Positions 27,401-36,716 of a DNA stretch of 45,173 nt are shown here, one piece after another. The stretch's first letter is position 1, and each line of letters begins with the position of its first letter. The DNA comes from Tepidibacillus fermentans (GTDB taxonomy: Bacteria > Bacillota > Bacilli > Tepidibacillales > Tepidibacillaceae), in the NCBI RefSeq assembly GCF_004342885.1, contig NZ_SMAB01000020.1, forward strand, positions 1 to 45,173, read 5' to 3'. Made by a program: the position numbers and the translations under genes. The notes beneath the pieces are model-generated. The model saw nothing but the letters and a program-made list of their open reading frames with translations, did not search any database and was not told the origin of the DNA.

Positions 27401-29560
27401 TTCTAAAGCCAAGTATAGCATTGGCGATGCCACAAAAATAATCATCGTTGAAGCAGCTACAATTCCCGAATCATTTACAAGTAATGCTATAAACGCACCA
27501 ACCACAATTCCATAAAAACCATAAAATAGGTAGGGTGATTGTTCAAAAAAAGTTTTTATAGCTCCGCGAGGTTTCATAAATAAGATGCCAATCACGACTA
27601 AAGATGTAACCATAACCTTACTCCAGGAAGAAACCTGTATCAGCTTCCAGTTCATGGCTAACTTTCGAGCGATGATTGAGTAGATCGAAGAAAAATCGCC
27701 TTGTGTCAGTAATTGTAACGCCCTTCCTATATGTGATTGTTCATCACTTCCAATGGCAAGATTGCTGCAGATTAAGGCTGAAAAACCCAAAACCATTAAT
27801 GCAAGAAATATCCAGATACCTTTCTTGCGAAAAGAAACGTGTAACATTTGAAGAAAAGTAAATGTCGTTGCTACCAAAGCAGAAATTGCGCCTCCTGCAT
27901 TCGTTCCTAGGGTTGGGGCTAGAAGAAAATAACTAATTACACTATAAATCAGAGCAGTTACTCCTAATGTCCAACGATTTCGTTTTTTATGAATGATTGA
28001 CGATGTAAATAGGAGAGTTGCACCAATATATACTCCCATATATTCATTGCCAATTCCATAATACCTTGCTCCAATGATCGGATCATAGCCAAGATAAGAT
28101 CTTTTCATAAAGTAGGCACCCATACTTAGATCAAGTGTAATTCCTAACCATGTAAGAAAGCCAATGACAACAAAGATTGAAATCGACTCTTTGTACCTTG
28201 TTACTAACCCTAATAAAAGACTGATGATGAATAAAAGGAGAATATAGAGCCATGGTTGAATCTTGTAAAACGGAGAAGTGACTAGAAGCAGTAAAGGCAA
28301 ATACAACATTCCAATTAAACCAATTCTCATAAAACGATACCCTTTTTTCCACTTTATGAACCAAACTGCCATCGATAGAATCAAGAGAATAATTTGCCAA
28401 AAAATAAAGGTATATAAAACTGTTGGTCTTTGACGATAAGTGATAAATAGTTGATTTAGATCATTGAGCAGTAACCGATCTGATGAAATGAGTTCCATAC
28501 TTTGTCCAATCATCTCTGATGGCAAATGATCAACTCCTAACAGGGATAAAATAGTAGGTGCAATATCCACATTACTAACAATTCCAATCCTCTTTGTCGT
28601 ATTCGATGTTAAGAAGTTTCCTGCCGCTTTTGGGTTGTACCACCAAATAGGAGCTAACAACTGACGATCTTCGATCGCCTGATCAGAAACCATTGGTGCA
28701 AAGACAAGTAATTGTTGATTATCATTTAATTCATTTTTCAAGCGTTCAATAAACTTCCCTTGTTCTTGAATGATCATTCGTCTTACCGTTTGATACTGGT
28801 CTATACTCATTTGTTTTTTAAATTGATCCAATCGGTATAAATCGCCAAGATCAAAAACAATTAATGAAATTCCTGCATTTCGATCTTGAAGAAATCTTTG
28901 ATATAAGTACTCATAATTCGTTTTCACCCCATAAGGTCTTGCTGGATCAAAAACAATGGTATGCTTTCCCACATCACCAAAACTTTGTCCATTCTTATCC
29001 ATGATAAGTAGCGGGGCATAACGCTTTGGGATATCGATATCCTGATTCCCATAGACTCGAGCTTGTAATCCAGCTTGTTTTAGCGAATCTCCTAAAACTC
29101 CATAAACAAAAGGGAATTTCTGATTTTCTTCTTGAAGAAGACTTTGAATAGAGAGAAAAAGAATCGTTTGATCATTTACGATTCTTCCTGTTTGTTGACG
29201 ATAGAGATCCTTGGCGCGGACTTTTCTGACTTCATCCACATATTCTATACCTAAAAATGAATCACCAATATCCTTCGAACTTAATGCACGAGTACTCACA
29301 CTAATCGTCAAATAAGCATTCGAATCCGTTTTGCTTCCCGCTGAATTAATATTCATCGCTCCTTTTGCAGCAGATTGCTCTAAGGTATGAAAACCAACGG
29401 TATTGACATAAAGGGGATAATCCAAAAAAGCAAGATGATTCACAAGCACCATGATGATTTGTGTGTCAATCTCTTCTTTCTTTTCAGAAGCGAATGAAAA
29501 AGACGATCCTAATAATAAGATCGTCAAAATGGTTAGAACGAAGGAAATTCTTTTAAACAT
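27392..29560 (-). CDS. exported phosphatase-superfamily-like protein with polytopic membrane domain
   Basis: 722 residues. Signal peptide at 1-25 (MFKRISFVLTILTILLLGSS, then FSFA). An extracellular region of about 360 residues has features of the alkaline-phosphatase/sulfatase superfamily late in the domain (RIGIVSNVDIAPTILSLLGV, DHLPSEMIGQSM), the 'predicted AP superfamily' pattern. The C-terminal half has roughly 9-10 hydrophobic helices including GIGNEYMGVYIGATLL and APTLGTNAGGAISAL. I cannot see all metal ligands, so catalytic activity is uncertain. The start at 29560 follows GAAGGGATG. It starts 43 bases after the histidine kinase gene, suggesting one transcript. Function unknown; an envelope role is likely. 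Confidence 0.65.
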   Translation of the reverse strand: MFKRISFVLTILTILLLGSSFSFASEKKEEIDTQIIMVLVNHLAFLDYPLYVNTVGFHTLEQSAAKGAMNINSAGSKTDSNAYLTISVSTRALSSKDIGDSFLGIEYVDEVRKVRAKDLYRQQTGRIVNDQTILFLSIQSLLQEENQKFPFVYGVLGDSLKQAGLQARVYGNQDIDIPKRYAPLLIMDKNGQSFGDVGKHTIVFDPARPYGVKTNYEYLYQRFLQDRNAGISLIVFDLGDLYRLDQFKKQMSIDQYQTVRRMIIQEQGKFIERLKNELNDNQQLLVFAPMVSDQAIEDRQLLAPIWWYNPKAAGNFLTSNTTKRIGIVSNVDIAPTILSLLGVDHLPSEMIGQSMELISSDRLLLNDLNQLFITYRQRPTVLYTFIFWQIILLILSMAVWFIKWKKGYRFMRIGLIGMLYLPLLLLVTSPFYKIQPWLYILLLFIISLLLGLVTRYKESISIFVVIGFLTWLGITLDLSMGAYFMKRSYLGYDPIIGARYYGIGNEYMGVYIGATLLFTSSIIHKKRNRWTLGVTALIYSVISYFLLAPTLGTNAGGAISALVATTFTFLQMLHVSFRKKGIWIFLALMVLGFSALICSNLAIGSDEQSHIGRALQLLTQGDFSSIYSIIARKLAMNWKLIQVSSWSKVMVTSLVVIGILFMKPRGAIKTFFEQSPYLFYGFYGIVVGAFIALLVNDSGIVAASTMIIFVASPMLYLALEEK

Positions 29561-29603
29561 GTTAACATCCCTTCTAAACAAGCTAATTCTATTTTTCCCA
29601 TGT

Positions 29604-31757
29604 TTAGAAGGAATCATCCCTATCAAGGGGAAAAGATAAAGTAACTTTTGTGCCCTCACCAAGTTTGCTTTGAATATCTAATGTTCCCCCATGGTTTTCC
29701 ATAATTCTACATGAAATCGGGATTCCTAAGCCAGTCCCTGTTTCTTTTGTCGTATAAAAAGGTTCATAAATTTTTGCTAGATTTTCTTCGGAAATTCCTA
29801 CGCCATTATCAATCACATAAACATAGATCACTCTCTTTATTTCATCGTACGAAGTCTTAATGATGACTTCACCACCGTCATCCATGGCTTGGATTGAATT
29901 CCGAATTAAATTGATAAATACCTGTTTGATTTGGCGCTCGTCTAAATCAACCGATGGCAATTGATCGGCTAATTTCATTCCTAATTTCACATTATAAAGC
30001 AGCCCTTCGGCGTTCATAAAACCGATAGTATCTTTAATGATCTGGTTTAATGATGCCGTTTTCATTTGTGGAGCACTTGGTTTTGCTAAAAGCAACATTT
30101 CCTTAATGATCTCATTAATATGGGCAATTTCCTTAAGAACGATCTCTAAATATTGTTGATTATTCCCCTTTAGTTCATACTTTAATAGTTGAATAAACCC
30201 TTGAATCGTGGTTAAAGGATTTCGGATCTCATGTGCAGTTCCAGCTGCCAATTCTCCAATCAGCGCTAGTTTATCTGCTCTTTGGATTTGTTCTTCTAGT
30301 TCGATGACTTTAGTAATATCTTTATAAATTCCTACCGCACCGATTTGTTCTCCATTTTCATTTCTCATTAACTTGGTGGAAATGATTAAATGGACTGTTC
30401 TGCCATCTTCTGTCTTAATCTTCTTTTTATGGTTGGTATATTCATACCCACTTCTTAGGGTAAGGGTTAATTTTGTAAAAATCGTTTTTTTCTTAATAAA
30501 AAGATCATCATAAGATTTTCCAATTACTTGTTCCGCCTTTAAATCTGTCATTTCTTCGGCTCCACGGTTAAAACTAATAATAATTCCTTGATTATCAACC
30601 GTGATCACCCCATCTGAGATGGAATCTAAGATAATCTTTGATCGTTGTTCTACCTTTTGCAATCGACTTTGCTCTGAGATATCAATAAACGAACTGACGA
30701 TTCCTAATAATTCCCCTGCTTCATCATAGATCGGTTTGGTTGATGTAACAACGGGTATTTCCCTTCCGTCTTTCGTTGGACAGAAACTTTCAAATCCCAA
30801 AAAACTCTCGCCAGATCGTAAAGTTTCCCAGAAGATATGTTGTGTATCACCCAAGAGATTACCAGATACTGTAAAATTTTCAATTTCCTCTTTTGTAAAA
30901 CCCGTCATTTGTATTGCAGCTTCATTTACAGATTGAACTAAACCATTTTTATCATAATAGACGATACCAAAGGGGATATTATCAATGATCGATTTAATCA
31001 CTTTATAACTTGAGGTTAAATCTTCATTTATATGATTGACGGATTTTGCAATCTCACCAAACCGATCATCCCGCATACTTAATGGTTCCCCTGTCTTCTG
31101 TAATGCTTGTAATTCTTGTTTTAACTGATTGATTTGTCTTTTTGTTTTGAGATCGACCCATTTTGCACCCAAAATAGCAATCACAAAAGCAATGAGAAAA
31201 ATAAGCGCAAATAAATAAGGATCCGTCTGTTTTTGTTCATCGACATGATAAGTATAAATGAATCCTTTAACACTGCCATTTTCAGTAATCGGTACAAAAT
31301 ACACTAATTTACCATTTAACTCAGTATAAAAAGGATCCGTTCCCCTATATTCTAAGTTCAATTGAATCAGTGGATTGGAAAATATTGACAAAATTTCCTT
31401 AAGTCCAAGATGTAAAACAACTTTCTCTTTTGATGAACTATAAATTCCAAGGGCTCCATGATTAAGTCCCTCTTTTGAAATTCCAAGCAAAATTTTTTGA
31501 ATCCCATGAGCATAGGCTTTTGAAAAATTCATTATATCTTCTGGCTTTTCATTTATGATTAATGGACTTTTTTCCAATTGATTCATCATATACACCTGTT
31601 CTGATAATAAAATATCTGCCATCTCTGCCTCTGTTTGTTTCACATGAGAAAGATATGTATCGTTTTTATCGTAATAGAAAAAGAAGATAAGAAGAATCAT
31701 CGGTACTAAGAGGAACATAACCACGTAAACGTAAATATCATTGAGCCTTTCTTTCAC
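29604..31757 (-). CDS. PAS-domain sensor histidine kinase
   Basis: 717 residues. TM1 at about 10-28, an extracellular sensor (30-178), TM2 at about 180-198, then a HAMP-like linker. PAS 1 (about 255-360) and PAS 2 (about 370-480) follow. The HisKA domain has the phospho-acceptor His at about 509 (GTAHEIRNPLTTIQGFIQLL). The HATPase_c domain has the N box (FINLIRNSIQAM), DNGVGI and GTGLGI. This is the Bacillus sporulation-kinase-like or NtrB-like group; no response regulator lies nearby, so it is an orphan kinase. It may feed Spo0F, but this is inference. Confidence 0.92.
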   Translation of the reverse strand: MKERLNDIYVYVVMFLLVPMILLIFFFYYDKNDTYLSHVKQTEAEMADILLSEQVYMMNQLEKSPLIINEKPEDIMNFSKAYAHGIQKILLGISKEGLNHGALGIYSSSKEKVVLHLGLKEILSIFSNPLIQLNLEYRGTDPFYTELNGKLVYFVPITENGSVKGFIYTYHVDEQKQTDPYLFALIFLIAFVIAILGAKWVDLKTKRQINQLKQELQALQKTGEPLSMRDDRFGEIAKSVNHINEDLTSSYKVIKSIIDNIPFGIVYYDKNGLVQSVNEAAIQMTGFTKEEIENFTVSGNLLGDTQHIFWETLRSGESFLGFESFCPTKDGREIPVVTSTKPIYDEAGELLGIVSSFIDISEQSRLQKVEQRSKIILDSISDGVITVDNQGIIISFNRGAEEMTDLKAEQVIGKSYDDLFIKKKTIFTKLTLTLRSGYEYTNHKKKIKTEDGRTVHLIISTKLMRNENGEQIGAVGIYKDITKVIELEEQIQRADKLALIGELAAGTAHEIRNPLTTIQGFIQLLKYELKGNNQQYLEIVLKEIAHINEIIKEMLLLAKPSAPQMKTASLNQIIKDTIGFMNAEGLLYNVKLGMKLADQLPSVDLDERQIKQVFINLIRNSIQAMDDGGEVIIKTSYDEIKRVIYVYVIDNGVGISEENLAKIYEPFYTTKETGTGLGIPISCRIMENHGGTLDIQSKLGEGTKVTLSFPLDRDDSF

Positions 31758-31858
31758 AGAAATTTGACCCCTTTCAAATCTAAGAAAGTCAATTTGAGTA
31801 CCCTTACAAATTCTCTATGTTTCCGAAAAATCCTTTCAAATAAATGAAATTTTTTGAA

Positions 31859-31972
31859 TATCAACATATCAACAATTTTATCAACAGAATTCACTTCTTT
31901 TCTCCTTTCACATCACAATTTTCTCTATACTTATTAACAGGTTGTTGATAACTTTTTTAACACTATTCACAA
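31859..31972. promoter_or_regulatory. cluster of DnaA-box-like sequences
   Basis: In the 405-bp gap between tsaD and the kinase gene: TTATCAACA (31878-31886), its reverse complement TGTTGATAA (31943-31951), TTATTAACA (31931-31939), CTATTCACA (31963-31971), plus ATATCAACATATCAACA at 31858-31874. Each core is one mismatch from TTATCCACA or near it. Could be DnaA-responsive regulation of the kinase gene; it may also be AT-rich chance. I saw no coding sequence in this gap. Confidence 0.35.
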
Positions 31973-32121
31973 ATTCCCCGGTTTGTTTCTTCCAAAACCA
32001 CAAAATAAGTATGTATTACTGGCTTGGATGAAGAACATACAACCCATATTTGGTTCGTATATTCCAACGTGTTACGTTGTCCGTGTGCTTGTTCCCAAAA
32101 ATCTTATCTTTCTTATTGGTT

Positions 32122-32155
32122 AAAAAAAAAGACCTATCCTTTTTGGATAAGTCTT
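32122..32155 (-). terminator. terminator after tsaD
   Basis: Minus-strand stem AAGACTTATCC / GGATAGGTCTT (one G-U pair), loop AAAAA, then at least seven Ts. Confidence 0.88.
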
Positions 32156-32162
32156 GTGATTT

Positions 32163-33239
32163 CTAATTATTTGTGGATAACGGTAAACTAGCAATACTAT
32201 TTAAGTCTAATTGGCTCCACTTTCCTTTTATATAGGCATAATAAGCAACACTGGCAATCATCGCTGCATTATCTGTACAAAGTGATAAGGGAGGAATCGT
32301 TAAAGAAACGTCCAATTCATTTGCTTTTTCCGTTAGTCTTCGTCTTAATTCACTATTTGCCGCCACTCCTCCAGCTAAAACTAAATGTTTTATATCCTTA
32401 TCAACGATTGCTCGGAAAGTTTTTTCTACCAGTACATCAACAACAGCTTCTTGAAAACTAGCAGCCATATCTTCCTTTTTAATGACTTCGCTTCGCCTAG
32501 CAGCATTGTGTAAGGTGTTGATCACAGCCGACTTAAGACCGCTAAAACTAAAGTCATAGGGTTCGTCCATTAAGGCTCTTGGTAAAGGAATAATCGGTTT
32601 CCCTTGCTTTGCTAATCGGTCGATATGAGGACCACCAGGATATGGAAGATGTAATGCCCGCGCTACTTTATCGTATGCTTCCCCAGCGGCATCGTCCCTT
32701 GTTTCTCCTAACACTTCAAATTCCAAGTGATCTCTCATATAAACGAGTTCAGTATGCCCTCCTGATACAACTAATGCAATAAGCGGAAATTTCATTGGCG
32801 TTACTAACTGATTGGCGTAAATATGTCCTGCAATATGATGAACACCGATTAGAGGTATTCCTTTTGCAAATGCAATCGCTTTAGCTGCAGATAATCCCAC
32901 TAATAACGCCCCAATTAATCCAGGACCATAAGTGACAGCGATCGCATCGATCTCATCCAAGGAAAGGTTTGCTTCTTGTAAAGCCTCTTCTAAAATATAA
33001 TTGATTCCTTCCACATGTTTCCGTGATGCAACTTCAGGTACAACTCCACCAAAACGTTTATGGATGTCGATCTGCGATGATACCACATTTGATAGAATCC
33101 GTTGTCCGTCTTCAACGATCGCAACAGACGTTTCATCACAACTGGTTTCAATTGCTAAGATCCTTATTGGATATTCTAAATCTCCACTTAAAACTTTTTC
33201 TTTCTTTTCCTTGATGATTTCATTCCAATGTTTATTCAT
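32163..33239 (-). CDS. tsaD: tRNA N6-threonylcarbamoyladenosine transferase TsaD
   Basis: 358 residues. TsaD transfers the threonylcarbamoyl group onto A37 of ANN-decoding tRNAs. Features: [19 protein letters not shown] (about 27-45) and the metal-binding [12 protein letters not shown] (His ligands at about 130-145), then [11 protein letters not shown] and [16 protein letters not shown]. The start at 33239 overlaps the rimI stop as ATGA; a frame extension to 33251 would lie inside rimI. The N-terminus is about 20 residues longer than usual. It is the last gene of tsaE-tsaB-rimI-tsaD. Confidence 0.96.
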   Translation of the reverse strand: MNKHWNEIIKEKKEKVLSGDLEYPIRILAIETSCDETSVAIVEDGQRILSNVVSSQIDIHKRFGGVVPEVASRKHVEGINYILEEALQEANLSLDEIDAIAVTYGPGLIGALLVGLSAAKAIAFAKGIPLIGVHHIAGHIYANQLVTPMKFPLIALVVSGGHTELVYMRDHLEFEVLGETRDDAAGEAYDKVARALHLPYPGGPHIDRLAKQGKPIIPLPRALMDEPYDFSFSGLKSAVINTLHNAARRSEVIKKEDMAASFQEAVVDVLVEKTFRAIVDKDIKHLVLAGGVAANSELRRRLTEKANELDVSLTIPPLSLCTDNAAMIASVAYYAYIKGKWSQLDLNSIASLPLSTNN

Positions 33240-33688
33240 AAATTCACCCACATAATGATCGCATCTTCAAAGGTATCTGCATAATAATTTTTGCGTATTC
33301 CTTCTTCTTTGAACCCGAGTTTTTTATAAAGTGAGATGGCAATGTGATTGGATATGCGTACTTCTAGTGTCATACGATTGGCCCCTAATCCTTTGGCAGT
33401 GGCCATTAAATATCTCATCAGTAATTCACCTAATTTCATTCCCCTAACCTCTGGAGAAATGGCAACGTTGGTAATATGAGCCTCATCAAAAATTAACCAC
33501 ATTCCAACATATCCAACAATTCTTTCATCGAATTCCAAAACAAAATAGTATGCATACTGATTGTTTGTTAATTCACTGAAAAAGGCTTGTCGAGACCATG
33601 GAGTTGGAAAGGATAATTGTTCTACACGCCAAATTTGGTCAATATCATCAATCGTCGCTCTCCGAATTTGAATTCGATCCATATCCAT
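33236..33688 (-). CDS. rimI: ribosomal-protein-alanine N-acetyltransferase RimI
   Basis: 150 residues, a GNAT acetyltransferase; RimI acetylates the N-terminus of ribosomal protein S18 and possibly others. The acetyl-CoA-binding motif is V(R)[18 protein letters not shown] after [30 protein letters not shown] is the family C-terminal motif. ATG at 33688 is chosen because GGTG lies six bases upstream; a GTG at 33697 directly after the tsaB stop is the alternative. The tsaB-rimI-tsaD arrangement is standard in Bacillota. Confidence 0.92.
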   Translation of the reverse strand: MDMDRIQIRRATIDDIDQIWRVEQLSFPTPWSRQAFFSELTNNQYAYYFVLEFDERIVGYVGMWLIFDEAHITNVAISPEVRGMKLGELLMRYLMATAKGLGANRMTLEVRISNHIAISLYKKLGFKEEGIRKNYYADTFEDAIIMWVNL

Positions 33689-33697
33689 TATCTTCAC

Positions 33698-34414
33698 CTA
33701 TGTAGAGCTTTGCTTCTTTTGTTTTTCAAGCCATTTCACTTCCGCTTCCGCTAACTGTAAGTATTCTGGTACAAAGTCAAACACATTATCTACACGACCA
33801 CGCTCATATTCCTTTTTCGCTAAGTAACCTATTATACTTGGACGTGGAATTCCAAATGGAGGTTCACTGATTACTGCTTTTTCTCCTAAAGCCTCCTTGA
33901 TCTTTTCCTGATGGAGTGTTACATCATCACCGACAAACAGAACTTGTTCGTCTCTTTCTCTTAATCTTTCTAGCCAATCTGTAAGCAAGATGATTCGATC
34001 AACTTCAAGATTTTTCCATTCCGTCTGTTGCTTTTGGTATAATCCTGTATAAACTTGTCCCCTTCTTGCATCGATCATTGGGGAGATCAAACCTTTAAAT
34101 TCCTTGTTTTGATAGGCCATTGCCTCTAATGTTGAGATTCCTATGATTGGTTTATTTAACGACCAAGCCAATGTTTTGGCAGTGGTGACACCGATTCTTA
34201 CTCCCGTATAAGAACCAGGACCTTGTGCGATTGCAACCAAATCAATTTCTTCTGGTTTCCAATCTACTTCTTGAAACAATAGTTCAATCGATGGCATTAA
34301 GCGAACGGAATGGTTTGTCTTTACATTTGTCGTGATTTCGCCATATACCTTTTGATCATCTAATAGTGCAACACCCATGACTGACGTGGAAGTATCAAGT
34401 GCTAATATTTTCAT
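33698..34414 (-). CDS. tsaB: tRNA threonylcarbamoyladenosine biosynthesis protein TsaB
   Basis: 238 residues. TsaB is a non-catalytic ASKHA-fold partner of TsaD and TsaE. N-terminus MKILALDTSTSVMGVALLDD, then IAQGPGSYTGVRIGVTTAKT (about 66-85), the family hallmark, and PMIDARRGQVYTGLY. The start at 34414 follows GGAG and overlaps tsaE by 20 bases. Confidence 0.95.
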   Translation of the reverse strand: MKILALDTSTSVMGVALLDDQKVYGEITTNVKTNHSVRLMPSIELLFQEVDWKPEEIDLVAIAQGPGSYTGVRIGVTTAKTLAWSLNKPIIGISTLEAMAYQNKEFKGLISPMIDARRGQVYTGLYQKQQTEWKNLEVDRIILLTDWLERLRERDEQVLFVGDDVTLHQEKIKEALGEKAVISEPPFGIPRPSIIGYLAKKEYERGRVDNVFDFVPEYLQLAEAEVKWLEKQKKQSST

Positions 34415-34871
34415 GTTGGAAAAACTCCTTGCACAACTCTCGATATTGGTCGCCAATTGGTTCAAACTGAATCAATCGTCGATTTTCAGCTTCTAATCGG
34501 GAAATTTTAATATTTAATAACTCTTTTGGGAGAAATTCCCGAATGTTTTCTGCCCATTCTACGACAGTAACTCCTTCGCCAAAAAAATACTCTTCAAATC
34601 CTAAATCCTCATGTTCATCCTCTAAACGATACACATCCATGTGATATAAAGGTAACCGACCTTGATATTCTTTAATGATGTTGAATGTTGGACTATTGAC
34701 GGTCTGTTGTATTTCTAGGCCTTTTGCCAAACCTTGCGTAAAACTCGTCTTTCCAGCACCAAGATCACCTTCTAATGTAATGACATTACCCGGTTTCAGA
34801 TATTTTGCCAATCGCTTAGCGATTTCTTGTGTTTCATTTATATTGTTCGTAATCATCTGGTAAGGATTCAT
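34395..34871 (-). CDS. tsaE: tRNA threonylcarbamoyladenosine biosynthesis ATPase TsaE
   Basis: 158 residues. TsaE is the P-loop ATPase that resets the TsaB-TsaD complex. Walker A is LEGDLGAGKTSFTQGLAKGL, followed by VNSPTFNIIKEY and LYHMDVYRLEDEHEDLGFEE. The start is uncertain: ATGs at 34895, 34883 and 34871 are in frame; I take 34871 since AAAGGATGAAG lies upstream of it, although the spacing is long. First gene of the t6A cluster. Confidence 0.92.
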   Translation of the reverse strand: MNPYQMITNNINETQEIAKRLAKYLKPGNVITLEGDLGAGKTSFTQGLAKGLEIQQTVNSPTFNIIKEYQGRLPLYHMDVYRLEDEHEDLGFEEYFFGEGVTVVEWAENIREFLPKELLNIKISRLEAENRRLIQFEPIGDQYRELCKEFFQHENIST

Positions 34872-34956
34872 GCTTTTCTTCATCCTTTGAATCATTTATT
34901 TCTAATATTTTTCCAAGTCTTTGCTATTTTTTACTGAAGCTAATATACAGTATTTC

Positions 34957-34986
34957 ATTTTACCATATCTTTCTTCCTTTTGCTAA
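34957..34986 (-). promoter_or_regulatory. promoter of the tsaE-tsaB-rimI-tsaD operon
   Basis: Minus-strand -35 TTAGCA (34986-34981), 18-base spacer, extended -10 TGGTAAAAT (-10 hexamer 34962-34957). Confidence 0.6.
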
Positions 34987-35044
34987 GGATTCAAAATCTA
35001 AGGTTTGAAAGAAATCAATTTAGGCGTTTAAATATGTGCAAATC

Positions 35045-35082
35045 CAAAAAAAAGGCCTGTAGTATGATTGTACTACAAGCCT
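35045..35082 (-). terminator. terminator after the alcohol dehydrogenase gene
   Basis: Minus-strand stem AGGCTTGTAGTA / TACTACAGGCCT (one G-U), 6-base loop, and a run of eight Ts. Confidence 0.88.
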
Positions 35083-35116
35083 AACACAGAAGTATGATCT
35101 CTGTCTGGCTGACAGA

Positions 35117-36280
35117 TTATAAGCACATCATTAGAATGTTTTTCACATCATTTTCTGTTAGTTTCTTAAACCCGCCTATCGTACCGTCACGAGTTGCTTT
35201 TTTTGCCATGACTTCAATATTTTCATCACCAATATTATAATCACGAAGGGTTGCAGGAGCACCAATAGAATTAAAGAATTCTCTTGTTCTTGCAATTCCT
35301 TCAAGAGCAATCTCCCGATCTGACTTCCCTTCAGTGGAGACATTCCACACACGGATTGCATATTGTTTGAATTTCTCAATATTCTCTTCATACACATATT
35401 TCATCCAGTTAGGGAAGATAATCGCTAATCCGCCCCCATGAGGAATATCATAAATGGCGCTTACTTCATGCTCAATACCATGAGTTGCCCAATCAGTTTC
35501 TTTGCCTATACGAATTAATCCATTTAAAGCAAGGGTTCCCGCTAACAAGATATTAGCTCTTGCATCATAATCATTTGGGTTTTCAATGACAATAGGTGCT
35601 TGTTCGATCACGGTTCTTAAAATGGATTCACTAATCTGATCTTGCAAAGGTGTATTCGGTGTATGGCTAAAGTATTGTTCAAAAACATGCGCCATAATAT
35701 CAACAATCCCATAAACGGTTTGATCTTTTGGAACAGAATAGGTATACGTTGGATCAAGAACTGAAAATTTAGGATAGAGGAAAGGACTTCCTACCCCTAT
35801 TTTTTCTTGTGTTTCCCAATTTGTTACAACCGAATTTCCATTCATCTCAGAACCTGTAGCAGCTAATGTTAATACTGTTCCAAGAGGTAATGCGTCTTGA
35901 ATCGTTGCTTTTCCCGAATAGAAATCCCAAACATCACCATCATACTTTGCACCTGCGCAAATGGCTTTCGAAGCATCTAACACACTTCCTCCACCCACAG
36001 CTAATACAATATCTACATTTTCTTTTTTACAAATCTCGATCCCTTTTTTAACGGTAGTAAGTCGAGGATTTGGTTCAACTCCAGCTAGTTCATGAATGGT
36101 TAATCCTTCTTTTTTGAGTAGTCCTATTACCTGATCAAACAGTCCAGAACGTTTAACACTTCCACCACCAGTTACGACCAAAACAGTTTTACCGAATTTT
36201 ACTGTTTCTCTTCCTACATTCTTCACTTGATCTTTACCAAAGAGAATTTTCGTTGGATTATAAAATATAAAGTTATCCAT
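35117..36280 (-). CDS. iron-containing alcohol dehydrogenase (butanol dehydrogenase-like)
   Basis: 387 residues, group III dehydrogenase close to BdhA/YugJ. It reduces aldehydes to alcohols with NAD(P)H. Features: NPTKILFGKDQ, the GGGS nucleotide-binding motif in LAVGGGSVLDASKAICAG (about 92-110), TLAATGSEMNGNSV, and metal-site His residues in DIMAHVFEQYF, THGIEHEVSAIYDIPHGGGL. The start at 36280 (MDNFIFYNPTK) follows GGAG; the frame reaches 36298 without a site. It is monocistronic, with a structured leader. It would serve fermentative NADH disposal, which agrees with Rex being encoded in the same region. Confidence 0.92.
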   Translation of the reverse strand: MDNFIFYNPTKILFGKDQVKNVGRETVKFGKTVLVVTGGGSVKRSGLFDQVIGLLKKEGLTIHELAGVEPNPRLTTVKKGIEICKKENVDIVLAVGGGSVLDASKAICAGAKYDGDVWDFYSGKATIQDALPLGTVLTLAATGSEMNGNSVVTNWETQEKIGVGSPFLYPKFSVLDPTYTYSVPKDQTVYGIVDIMAHVFEQYFSHTPNTPLQDQISESILRTVIEQAPIVIENPNDYDARANILLAGTLALNGLIRIGKETDWATHGIEHEVSAIYDIPHGGGLAIIFPNWMKYVYEENIEKFKQYAIRVWNVSTEGKSDREIALEGIARTREFFNSIGAPATLRDYNIGDENIEVMAKKATRDGTIGGFKKLTENDVKNILMMCL

Positions 36281-36322
36281 TATTATGTACCACTCCAATC
36301 CAAATTAAATTTTGTACATATA

Positions 36323-36385
36323 AAAAAACTTCCATCGAAGTCCTTTCGAAGAAGTAGTCGAGTCCTTCTTTAGCGGAAGTTTTTT
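36323..36385 (-). promoter_or_regulatory. hairpin with T-tract in the alcohol dehydrogenase leader
   Basis: An 11-bp perfect stem (AAAAAACTTCC / GGAAGTTTTTT) encloses 41 bases that can form an inner AAGAAG/CTTCTT stem. The minus-strand T-run ends about 42 bases before the dehydrogenase start, so it could be an intrinsic terminator or attenuator in its leader. The arrangement is symmetric and could also stop plus-strand transcripts. Confidence 0.5.
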
Positions 36386-36398
36386 ATGCCGATAGTTC

Positions 36399-36438
36399 AA
36401 GTTTAACTTTGCATTATTAATTTAATGAAGTTAAACTT
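36399..36438. repeat. long inverted repeat upstream of the alcohol dehydrogenase
   Basis: AAGTTTAACTT (36399-36409) and AAGTTAAACTT (36428-36438) are perfect complements; inside, CATTA and TAATG pair as well. This gives about 16 paired bases around a small AT loop. Could be a regulator-binding palindrome or a hairpin of the leader. I see no T-run. Confidence 0.55.
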
Positions 36439-36448
36439 TCCTATACGG

Positions 36449-36472
36449 TAAAAAAGCACCCATCGGGTACTT
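36449..36472 (-). terminator. terminator of the tRNA cluster
   Basis: Minus-strand stem AAGTACCC / GGGTGCTT (one G-U), loop GAT, then TTTTT. It lies 60 bases past tRNA-Gly, the last gene of the cluster. Confidence 0.75.
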
Positions 36473-36531
36473 ACAATTATTATAGCTTATTTTCAGTGAA
36501 TATGGAAACTATATATGTTCCTAAAAATAAA

Positions 36532-36605
36532 TGGAGCGGGTGATGGGAATCGAACCCACGCCGCCAGCTTGGAAGGCTGGAGTTCTACCATTGAACTACA
36601 CCCGC
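36532..36605 (-). tRNA. tRNA-Gly (anticodon TCC)
   Basis: Cloverleaf with acceptor GCGGGTG/CACCCGC, anticodon loop CTTCCAA in stem CCAGC/GCTGG, encoded CCA. Last gene of the cluster in transcription order. Confidence 0.95.
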
Positions 36606-36629
36606 TTACTTACGTTCTTATTCAATTGC

Positions 36630-36706
36630 TGGTCGGGATGACAGGATTCGAACCTGCGACCCCCTGGTCCCAAACCAGGTGCTCTACCAAGCTGAGCCAC
36701 ATCCCG
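36630..36706 (-). tRNA. tRNA-Pro (anticodon TGG)
   Basis: Acceptor CGGGATG/CATCCCG, anticodon loop TTTGGGA in stem CCTGG/CCAGG, encoded CCA. Confidence 0.95.
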
Positions 36707-36716
36707 TAAATATAAA

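Noticed and set aside
31858-31972. Chromosomal replication origin
   Set aside because: There is no dnaA, dnaN or DNA-unwinding element arrangement next to the DnaA-like boxes; the flanking genes belong to other backbone regions.
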